The position numbers and the translations under genes are program-made. From Parapedobacter tibetensis (GTDB lineage: Bacteria; Bacteroidota; Bacteroidia; Sphingobacteriales; Sphingobacteriaceae): a stretch of DNA of 64,000 bases. Of the stretch, positions 35,475 through 42,550 are shown in pieces (position 1 is the first letter of the stretch; each line of letters opens with the position of its first letter). The notes beneath the pieces are model-generated. The model was not told the DNA's origin, did not search any database, and saw only the letters and a program-made list of their open reading frames with translations. The stretch lies in the NCBI RefSeq assembly GCF_024704835.1, contig NZ_JAMXBE010000004.1, forward strand, positions 1 through 64,000. The letters are read 5' to 3'.

Positions 35475-36022
35475 ATAACGTGACAGGACGTATGGTACTG
35501 GCGATGGCCGTGCTCATAAGTGGTGCAATGGCTTGCGCACAAGAATCAGAAAACAAAACAAGGGATAACATGAACACATTGGAAATCGGTGATGAAGTAC
35601 CCCATTTTGTCTTAAAAGACCAAGATGGAAATGAATTCGATATCAAGGATTACATCGGCAAGAAAAAACTGGTCATTTACTTTTATCCGAAAGATGAAAG
35701 CCCAGGATGTACCAAACAAGCCTGTGCATTCAGGGATGATTTTGAGGCGTATACCGATGCCGGAGCGATGGTCATTGGCATCAATTCCGGTGACGTAAAA
35801 AGTCATCAGTCTTTTGCCCAAAACCATCGGATACCGTTTACGCTGCTCAGCGATCCGGGAAATAAGGTATTGAAGGCTTTCGGGGTAAAAAATGTGTTGT
35901 TTTTCACCGGTCGGGAGACATTTGTTGTCGGGATTGACGGGCGGGTAGCCTTCAAATACCGCGCGATGATGAACGCCACCGAACACAACAACCACGTGTT
36001 GGATTTTCTGGAAAGCAAGTGA
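35471..36022 (+). CDS. bcp: PrxQ/BCP-type peroxiredoxin, exported
   Basis: 183 residues. A thiol peroxidase with peroxidatic Cys in DESPGCTKQACAF and a resolving Cys five residues on, the atypical 2-Cys PrxQ pattern. Other marks are KKLVIYFYPKDESPGC and VIGINSGDVKSHQSFAQNH. An N-terminal hydrophobic signal ends ISGAMACAQES, lipobox-like, so it is probably a periplasmic or lipid-anchored form rather than cytosolic. An internal ATG (MNTLEIGDEVPHF) could give a cytosolic version. It is coupled by ATGA to the DUF1905 gene. Confidence 0.9.
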   Translation: MNNVTGRMVLAMAVLISGAMACAQESENKTRDNMNTLEIGDEVPHFVLKDQDGNEFDIKDYIGKKKLVIYFYPKDESPGCTKQACAFRDDFEAYTDAGAMVIGINSGDVKSHQSFAQNHRIPFTLLSDPGNKVLKAFGVKNVLFFTGRETFVVGIDGRVAFKYRAMMNATEHNNHVLDFLESK

Positions 36023-36198
36023 TCAATAGGGTCTGGGACCGCGAGCTTCACTTTCCTTATAAGTAATATATTTTTTCTATGATTATTTTCCGGTATTTTT
36101 TATGTGAAAAAGATGTTAAATGTTGTTAAAAGGAATTAAACCAAGAGGTTATTAATTTTAATTGATTATCTTTCCCATCTTAATCGAAGAAAAAGAAA

Positions 36199-37266
36199 GT
36201 GTCAAAAATCAGTTTTAACAACAGCGGTTCAGCGTTTTCCAGTACATTGCGGCAGCGTGTCAACGGATATTTTAAGGCAAATAACATTTCCAATACAGGG
36301 AACAGGAGGCTATATATCAAAAGTGCCTTGCTGGCAGGGCTTGCCATTGCCAATTATGTATGCTTGGTTTTCTTTACACCGCCGGTGTGGATTGCTGTGA
36401 TGCTGTGTATCTTATTAGGGATCAACCTGGCCACTGTAGGTTTCAATGTGATGCATGAGGGTGGCCACCAAAGTTTTTCCCGACACTCATGGCTCAATAA
36501 GGTATCGGCCTATTCGTTGAATATGATGGGTGGTACCATCTATTTTTGGAAGCAAAAACACAACATCAGCCATCATACGTTTACCAACGTGGATGGTCTT
36601 GACCATGATATTGATGTCAAATTCATGCGGATGCATGCGGACCAACCCCGGAAATGGTTTCACCGTTTCCAATTTACCTATTGGTTTGTACTATATGGCA
36701 TTTCGTATATTGCGTGGGTGCTTTATCAAGATTTCGAGAAGTATTTCTCCGGAAGGATGGGCGTCAAGGCCGACCGGAAACCGATGCCTATAAGGGAGCA
36801 TTTTATCTTTTGGTTAACCAAGTTGAGCTATATTGGAATTTATATCGCTGTCCCCGTAATGATGCTGGGCTGGTTACCGGCCTTAATCGGTTGGCTGATT
36901 GTAGGTACAGCTTGTGGCTTTTGCCTCGCTGTGGTTTTCCAATTAGCGCATGTGGTAGAGTCTACCAATTTTCCGAAACCAGATGCTGACACGCATAAAA
37001 TCGAGCAGGAGTGGATGGTACATCAACTGAGTACCACCGCTAATTTTGCAACAAAAAGCAAAACGATTTCATGGTTACTTGGCGGACTCAATTTTCAAGT
37101 AGAGCATCACCTTTTCCCCCGGATAAGCCACGTGCACTATCCGGCCATCAACAAGCTCGTGAAAGAGACCTGTGCAGAATTCGATGTCGTCTATTTAGAG
37201 CACCGCAGTATGGTGCAAGCATTGGCATCCCATTTAAGGTTAATATACAGCTTGAGCAGGTCATAA
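36199..37266 (+). CDS. membrane fatty acid desaturase
   Basis: 355 residues with a GTG start (no in-frame ATG gives a full N-terminus). It is a di-iron acyl desaturase with three histidine boxes: HEGGHQSF, HNISHHTF, and QVEHHLFP near the C-terminus. Two pairs of membrane helices fall at ~50-85 and ~200-245. The QxxHH third box is of the front-end/acyl-lipid type but no cytochrome b5 domain is fused. It likely adjusts membrane fluidity. The cold-shock gene follows by 104 bp, but with its own promoter. Confidence 0.9.
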   Translation: MSKISFNNSGSAFSSTLRQRVNGYFKANNISNTGNRRLYIKSALLAGLAIANYVCLVFFTPPVWIAVMLCILLGINLATVGFNVMHEGGHQSFSRHSWLNKVSAYSLNMMGGTIYFWKQKHNISHHTFTNVDGLDHDIDVKFMRMHADQPRKWFHRFQFTYWFVLYGISYIAWVLYQDFEKYFSGRMGVKADRKPMPIREHFIFWLTKLSYIGIYIAVPVMMLGWLPALIGWLIVGTACGFCLAVVFQLAHVVESTNFPKPDADTHKIEQEWMVHQLSTTANFATKSKTISWLLGGLNFQVEHHLFPRISHVHYPAINKLVKETCAEFDVVYLEHRSMVQALASHLRLIYSLSRS

Positions 37267-37310
37267 TCCGGTAGTCGATTTAGCAAAAATGATTAATTTA
37301 AAAAAATTAA

Positions 37311-37340
37311 TTGATATTCAGGAATATATGCATACCTTTA
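37311..37340 (+). promoter_or_regulatory. cold-shock gene promoter
   Basis: TTG at 37311-37313, a 19-nt spacer and TACCTTTA at 37333-37340 give a near-ideal Bacteroidota promoter. It would start transcription about 24 nt before the ATG at 37371. Confidence 0.6.
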
Positions 37341-37370
37341 CACTTTATTCATATTTAATAATTTAATACA

Positions 37371-37562
37371 ATGCCAGAAGGAGTAGTAAAGTTTTTCAAT
37401 GAAACCAAGGGTTTCGGATTCATCACCCCCAATGAAGGTGGACGTGAGATTTTTGTTCATTCATCAGGGTTGAAAGACCGTATCCGTGAAAATGACGACG
37501 TTTCATACGACGTGGAACAAGGTCAAAAAGGATTAAACGCAGTAAATGTTAAGGTAATTTAA
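37371..37562 (+). CDS. cold-shock domain protein
   Basis: A 63-residue single OB-fold CSD protein: [20 protein letters not shown] carries RNP1 (KGFGFI) and IFVHSSGLK carries RNP2. It binds single-stranded RNA/DNA and acts as an RNA chaperone in the cytosol. It is monocistronic, with a clear promoter at 37311-37340 and a strong terminator at 37584. A DEAD-box helicase gene is convergent downstream; both types act on RNA structure in the cold. Confidence 0.95.
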   Translation: MPEGVVKFFNETKGFGFITPNEGGREIFVHSSGLKDRIRENDDVSYDVEQGQKGLNAVNVKVI

Positions 37563-37583
37563 GACCTATTCAGATATTGTCAG

Positions 37584-37620
37584 AAGGCTGCCCTAAATTA
37601 GGGCAGCCTTTTTATTTTAA
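37584..37620 (+). terminator. rho-independent terminator of the cold-shock gene
   Basis: AAGGCTGCCCTAA (37584-37596) is perfectly complementary to TTAGGGCAGCCTT (37598-37610). The T-rich tract TTTATTTT follows. Confidence 0.9.
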
Positions 37621-37652
37621 TAAGAATTTTGGATCCTTTACAACAACTATCG

Positions 37653-38942
37653 TCAGACGGCGATTCGCCTATTCCACTTATTGTTCTTCTTATGATTGTT
37701 GTTTTTGTTGGGAGTTGATGACTTCTGGGTCTTTGCCGGTGGCCGTTCATATGACTCCAAGTCTCCCACAATAAAGGGATGTTTTGTTACCAATGGAAGT
37801 TGCTGCCCGATGAGCTTATTGATTTGCCAGAGGTATTCGCGCTCTTCCGAGTCACAGAATGACCACGCTTCTCCACTTGATCCAGCCCTTCCGGTCCGTC
37901 CGATACGGTGTACGTAGGTTTCGGGTTCGTTGGGAAGGTCGTAATTGATAACCAACGGTAAATCTTCCACATCAATACCTCTTGCGGCTATATCTGTCGC
38001 GATGAGTACACTCACCTTTCCTGATTTGAACCCGTTAAGTGCCTTCTGCCTGGCTTGCTGCGATTTGTTGCCGTGGATGGCTTCCGCAGCGATATTAGCT
38101 TGCTTTAGCTTTCTCACCACTTTATCGGCGCCATGTTTTGTTCTGCTAAAGACCAATACATGGTTTGCTCCTCCATGGAGAATCAGGTGTGTGAGCAACT
38201 TGATCTTGTCGATTTTGGCAACTGGATAGATGGATTGCACAACTTTTTCGGCCGTGGAAGATGCTGGAGTTACCTCTACTTTTGCAGGATTGTCCAATAA
38301 GGTATCAGCAAGTGAGGCAATCTCTTTGGGCATGGTGGCCGAAAACAACAAGGTCTGGCGTTTCTCGGGTATGAGTTTAAGGACTTTCTTGATATCGTTT
38401 ATAAAACCCATGTCAAGCATCCGATCAGCCTCGTCCAGCACAAAAAACTCGATGTGCCTGAGTGAAACGATGCCTTGTTGTACCATATCTAACAACCTGC
38501 CGGGTGTAGCGACCAGTATATGGGGGTGCTTCCGGATGTCATTGGCTTGTTGGTGCGTAGAAACGCCTCCGAAAATGACGGAGTGGCGGATTTTCGTATT
38601 GCTGGAATAGTTTCCGATGTTTTCGCCGATCTGTATGGCCAGCTCCCTAGTGGGAGATAAGATAAGCGCGCGGATATTGGTCCTGTTATCCCTATGCGTG
38701 TTGTCTGACTCATGCAACAGCTGAATGATGGGGAGCGCGAATGCTGCGGTTTTACCGGTACCGGTTTGCGCACATCCTAATATATCGCGGTGTTTTAAAA
38801 TTAATGGAATGGCCTGTTCTTGAATAGGTGTTGGGGTGTTATATCCCGAAGCTTTCAGTACCCGTAATAGTGGTTCAGAAAGCATTAAATTTGAAAATGA
38901 CAATCTATTTAAATTTAAGGATGCAGAATAAATTAACGACAT
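37653..38942 (-). CDS. DEAD-box RNA helicase
   Basis: 429 residues. An ATP-dependent RNA unwinding enzyme with the ordered motifs: upstream Phe plus Q motif (TPTPIQEQAIP), motif I AQTGTGKT, Ia SPTRELA, Ib TPGRL, II VLDEADRMLDMGF, III FSATMP, V ATDIAARGID and VI HRIGRTGRAG. The tail (~380-429) is short, basic and Asn/Lys-rich, as in RhlE-like cold-adaptation helicases. The chosen start keeps the Phe upstream of the Q motif. It is convergent with the cold-shock gene. Confidence 0.95.
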   Translation of the reverse strand: MSLIYSASLNLNRLSFSNLMLSEPLLRVLKASGYNTPTPIQEQAIPLILKHRDILGCAQTGTGKTAAFALPIIQLLHESDNTHRDNRTNIRALILSPTRELAIQIGENIGNYSSNTKIRHSVIFGGVSTHQQANDIRKHPHILVATPGRLLDMVQQGIVSLRHIEFFVLDEADRMLDMGFINDIKKVLKLIPEKRQTLLFSATMPKEIASLADTLLDNPAKVEVTPASSTAEKVVQSIYPVAKIDKIKLLTHLILHGGANHVLVFSRTKHGADKVVRKLKQANIAAEAIHGNKSQQARQKALNGFKSGKVSVLIATDIAARGIDVEDLPLVINYDLPNEPETYVHRIGRTGRAGSSGEAWSFCDSEEREYLWQINKLIGQQLPLVTKHPFIVGDLESYERPPAKTQKSSTPNKNNNHKKNNKWNRRIAV

Positions 38943-39060
38943 CCGTATGCTGCGGCAATGTATCGATACAAAGATGACAGCGCCGCAAAGATAGCGTTAT
39001 TTCCTGTTATTAACAATATATTAGCCATAGCTAACACACAGGAGTATTCCTGTACCTTAT

Positions 39061-39102
39061 TAGCATGTTTCTATGCGATATAGTTCGCATAGAAACATGC
39101 TA
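39061..39102. repeat. perfect 18-bp inverted repeat
   Basis: TAGCATGTTTCTATGCGA (39061-39078) is exactly complementary to 39085-39102, with a 6-nt loop. It sits 22 bp past the stop of the His-rich lipoprotein gene. No T-run follows on either strand, so it may be an mRNA 3'-end stabiliser or a weak terminator rather than a classic one. Confidence 0.7.
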
Positions 39103-39124
39103 TATATACTACATACTAACCAAT

Positions 39125-39733
39125 TTAATGATCACCATGACCATCACCTTCCACTATATGCAGATCAAATTTCAAATTGAGGTCATTGGCACCGCCAAAC
39201 TGTGTGTAATTGGGATTGTTCCAATCGGCTGCTGTGATGTTGCTTTTTACGCCTACATTAAGGTGCCGCAGTACGTAATTGAATGTAAAACCCGTTTCAG
39301 TGGCCTCCAGTACATGCAGGTATCCGGTTACTCCAACCTGTGCGTCAACATAAGTATAATCTAATACGCCGTCAGGGGCGCCTAATAGGAAGGCCTGGTG
39401 GATATCAGCATCGTCGACAAACTCATCCTGTACTTCATTACCGTCACTATCGTAGGCTGTCAATATCAATCGATAGGTTTTGCCTTCATCGAGATCGACA
39501 TGTCCATTCCCCACGGGCGACATTTGTCGATCAAATTCAATCTCCACCGTTTCAGGATTATCAACGTCATGAGGGTGACTGCCGTGCCATTCCACTTCCA
39601 CGAACGTCAATTTGGCTTTCGCTACTTCTTCCTGGGGTGGTTCAGGGGTGGGATCATCTTTACTGCACGAGGCAAATGTGATTATCCCAATTGCCAAGAA
39701 CATCCATGCTACCTGTTTTACTAATTTTTCCAT
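39125..39733 (-). CDS. His-rich lipoprotein, putative metal binding
   Basis: 202 residues with a lipoprotein signal (MFLAIGIITFASC then SKDD) and a Pro/Glu linker. The beta-sandwich domain has histidines in VEWHGSHPHDVDN and ADIHQAFLL, and an end rich in His/Asp/Gly (LHIVEGDGHGDH). It lies 55 bp downstream of the ZnuD-like TonB receptor on the same strand, so both are probably one transcript. A surface or periplasmic zinc-capture role fits the histidines and the context, but is inference. No named family was recognised. Confidence 0.75.
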   Translation of the reverse strand: MEKLVKQVAWMFLAIGIITFASCSKDDPTPEPPQEEVAKAKLTFVEVEWHGSHPHDVDNPETVEIEFDRQMSPVGNGHVDLDEGKTYRLILTAYDSDGNEVQDEFVDDADIHQAFLLGAPDGVLDYTYVDAQVGVTGYLHVLEATETGFTFNYVLRHLNVGVKSNITAADWNNPNYTQFGGANDLNLKFDLHIVEGDGHGDH

Positions 39734-39788
39734 GATGTTAGCTTTAATTTAATTTGTTGTAAGTAAATAGTTAAATTTCAAATTGTTA

Positions 39789-42131
39789 TTAAAATGAATA
39801 AGCGAGCTTTATGCTCATGTTCCGCCCGATATCATGGCTGAAATACCTGAATCGATTCATATACTCTTTGTATTGCTTGTTGAATAGATTCGTCGCCGAT
39901 AGGGTGATGTCCAATGTCCGGTCGCCCCATGATAGCTGGGTGCCGGCGTATACCGCATACAATTGGTATGCAGGTGGCGGGGCGGCATAATCCGATTCCG
40001 GTTCATACCGCGTCTGGCGAAGCACGATGCGTTGCTCCAATTTTGCATACGTATGTTGCAAACTATTGGACATAAGCGGTATTTCCCAACGCAGGTGGTG
40101 GTCTGCCCGGTCTGCCGGGATATAGGGCAAATAGCTGCTGTGTTCGGTGTCTTTGGCCCGGATAATGGAGGCGTTGAGGTGATAGGAAAGCCCTACGGGC
40201 ATACGGTATTGGCCGGCAAAATCAATGCCCCAGAAGCTGGCATTAGTCTGCACATACCGGAATATGGGAAATGTACCCCGTATACTTTGTAGGAACTCAC
40301 CTGCCGAGGGCTGTGCATAGATATAGTGATGGATGTATTGGGCATACACATCCAGATCAAACGAAAACCGTTCGCCGGAATAGGAGGGACTCACCATCCA
40401 TTTGTAGCTTTGCTCGCTCTCCATGTCTGGATCGCCGATTTCATAGAGAGCGGCCCCTTGGTGCAGGCCACTGCTATAGAGTTCATTGGCATTGGGTGCA
40501 CGCCATGCCAAGCCGATGTTGCTACGCAATTGCCAGTCCGGGTGTAGATGTAAAACGCCTCCAACGGTACCGCTGAGGTTGTGAAATTGCCGGTAGCCGC
40601 CATAGTATTCCAATTGGCTATCATAACCAGCAGCATCAAACGTCCTGAAATCATAACGTAGCCCCGCTTCCCATTCATGGGTGTCTTTTACCAACCGTTG
40701 AATAGCGAATAAACCGGCGGTGAAGCTGTCGTAATTAGGTATTATTGGCGTATTTAGCGTGCCGGGAACATTGTTGTTGACTTGGAGCATGAGGTTGCTG
40801 CCCACCTGGGTTGTCCATCCCGCATAAGATGGCGTATGGTAGCTCGCATCGAGCGTTTGGGTGGTCAATACCATGTCAAGCATCGGCAAAGCATCGCGAT
40901 CGCCACGGCGGATGTCATACTCTTGCCTGTGGTTGCGTTGGAGGCCGTATTGGATATCCAAGGATGCACCACTTGCCAGGTCTTGGTGCCATTTGATTTT
41001 ACCCAAATCGTGTACCGCACGCTGGCGAGGGGGTTGGATCTGGTAAGAGAATCCGTAATTTTCCAATGGCCTGCCAGCGTCAACCCTGGCCTGAATATCA
41101 TCGATATCGCCGATATGGGCACTGGTCAATATGCCCAAGGAGGTGTAGAAACGGCTATAATATGCGTCCAGCGAAGTGGTCGCCCGAGAGTACTGTAAGG
41201 CGGCTGAAAAGTTATATTCGCCCACTCCGGTATTACCTAAGTAATAATCCGCGGCCCGTATATTACCACCGCGTTTTGCTGTGCCCTGTACGCGCCAACT
41301 CAGTCCCTTGATGCGGTTGATCCCCGATTGCAACATGCCAGACAATACACCTATCTGTCCATTGGTGCTATACAAGGTATGGATTTCGCCCGAGAGGTGC
41401 GGGTCGACAGGCAGTGGAGGCGATGATACCAGGATAACTCCCCCAATGGCATCTGCACCATACCGTACACCTTCTGCGCCTTTGATCAGTTTGAAATCCT
41501 TGGCCATGAAAGGGTCGATTTCCGGTGCATGCTCGCTTCCCCATTGCTGACCCTCTTGGCGTACGCCATTATTGAGGATGAGGATACGATTGCCATACAT
41601 TCCATTGATGACAGGCTTGGCAATCGTACTGCCGGTTTGCAACATGCTAACCCCCGGTAATGCATCGAATATTCCGGCCAATGTTCCTCCACGCGCTTCG
41701 GCTATCGCCTCTCGGGATACGGCCTTGGATGGATTGGTGGTCACAACAGACTGTTGATGGCCAACGACATCAACATCATGCAGCTTAATGTGGCCATGGC
41801 TAAGCGTGATGTTCAATGTTTCATTTCCAGCAAGTGTAAGCGTTGTAGTTATGCTATCAAAACCGATGCTGCTAGCCATTACCGTATAGGACGTACCCTC
41901 ACAAAGCTGTGAAAACTGAAAATAACCATGGCCATCTGAAATCGTTTGGTGGATGCCGGGGCTAACTTTGATCGTTACCCCAGATAATGGTAGTTGGGTA
42001 TCGTTATCGATAACTCTTCCCCGAAGCGTCAATGTACATGATTCATCTTGGGCGAATGCCAAGGAAACATATACGAAGAGTATGATTAAAAGTATCCCTT
42101 TTTGTATTCGCATGTTAGTTATAATCCTCAC
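39789..42131 (-). CDS. TonB-dependent receptor, ZnuD-like
   Basis: 780 residues with signal peptide (LLIILFVYVSLAFA then Q). A carboxypeptidase-like domain (~30-115; LRGRVIDNDTQLPLSGVTIK) precedes the plug, which reads AKPVINGMYGNRILILNNGV followed by RQEGQQWGSEHAPEIDPF. That block closely follows the pattern of the zinc receptor ZnuD. A 22-strand barrel follows, ending YFSHDIGRNMSIKLAYSF. It would import zinc or another metal complex across the outer membrane with TonB energy. It is co-directional with the His-rich lipoprotein gene. ATG at 42131 or 42113. Two palindromes overlap its promoter, suggesting metal-responsive repression. Confidence 0.88.
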   Translation of the reverse strand: MRIITNMRIQKGILLIILFVYVSLAFAQDESCTLTLRGRVIDNDTQLPLSGVTIKVSPGIHQTISDGHGYFQFSQLCEGTSYTVMASSIGFDSITTTLTLAGNETLNITLSHGHIKLHDVDVVGHQQSVVTTNPSKAVSREAIAEARGGTLAGIFDALPGVSMLQTGSTIAKPVINGMYGNRILILNNGVRQEGQQWGSEHAPEIDPFMAKDFKLIKGAEGVRYGADAIGGVILVSSPPLPVDPHLSGEIHTLYSTNGQIGVLSGMLQSGINRIKGLSWRVQGTAKRGGNIRAADYYLGNTGVGEYNFSAALQYSRATTSLDAYYSRFYTSLGILTSAHIGDIDDIQARVDAGRPLENYGFSYQIQPPRQRAVHDLGKIKWHQDLASGASLDIQYGLQRNHRQEYDIRRGDRDALPMLDMVLTTQTLDASYHTPSYAGWTTQVGSNLMLQVNNNVPGTLNTPIIPNYDSFTAGLFAIQRLVKDTHEWEAGLRYDFRTFDAAGYDSQLEYYGGYRQFHNLSGTVGGVLHLHPDWQLRSNIGLAWRAPNANELYSSGLHQGAALYEIGDPDMESEQSYKWMVSPSYSGERFSFDLDVYAQYIHHYIYAQPSAGEFLQSIRGTFPIFRYVQTNASFWGIDFAGQYRMPVGLSYHLNASIIRAKDTEHSSYLPYIPADRADHHLRWEIPLMSNSLQHTYAKLEQRIVLRQTRYEPESDYAAPPPAYQLYAVYAGTQLSWGDRTLDITLSATNLFNKQYKEYMNRFRYFSHDIGRNMSIKLAYSF

Positions 42132-42162
42132 TTTGCTCTGCTTATGCCATCTTTACAGTGCG

Positions 42163-42190
42163 CAAAAATACAACAATGTTGTGTTATAAC
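42163..42190 (-). promoter_or_regulatory. promoter with overlapping palindromes, possible Zur/Fur-type operator
   Basis: On the minus strand TATTTTTG (42170-42163) matches the -7 consensus about 32 nt before the ATG at 42131. Immediately upstream are ACAACAATGTTGT (42170-42182, a perfect 6-1-6 palindrome) and GTTATAAC (42183-42190, a perfect palindrome resembling half of known Zur boxes). A repressor bound there would block transcription. Confidence 0.45.
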
Positions 42191-42194
42191 GTAA

Positions 42195-42218
42195 ATTAAA
42201 TGCAACAAAATTTCATTT
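42195..42218 (+). repeat. 24-nt direct repeat, copy 1
   Basis: ATTAAA, then T, then GCAACAAAATTTCATTT. It is identical to 46608-46631 except for one base (T versus C). The two copies bound a 4.4-kb AT-richer segment. Confidence 0.7.
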
Positions 42219-42550
42219 ATATTGGCGTTGTTGGTAGTTAGTTCATGGCTAATACCTAATAACTGTTAGCTTATTATGACCTCGGATGGAATTGCAAAAA
42301 TACCGAGCGATGATTGAATGCTGACGAACATAATAGCCAGGTTTTGATTAGTTAATTTTTGCTACTAGTCGTGGCGGGGCTTTCCGTGCTCAGGCCGCAC
42401 GAGCTCGTTAGTTATTCGCTTTCATACTTGCTTTTGATGGTGCTCATGCTTTCCCCGCCGGTTGGAGGTTCAGGTTGTCTTGTCAAAGTGACCAAACCGC
42501 TCGGCTGTGGATGCTCCATCCAGTTTTCGATGTGACCTTTGATTAACTTC
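42219..42550. other. 332-bp region without a clear gene
   Basis: It holds a GC-rich imperfect hairpin near 42369-42401, with TCGTGGCGG facing CCGCACGA, and the palindrome CGAGCTCG just after it. A leftward 66-codon frame (42412-42612, ending MSTIKSKYESE) overlaps the end of the next gene. It may be a decayed gene but cannot be supported as coding. Confidence 0.4.

Noticed and set aside
37584-37620. Shared bidirectional terminator for the cold-shock and helicase genes
   Set aside because: The T-run is only on the plus strand; the minus-strand continuation is not T-rich.
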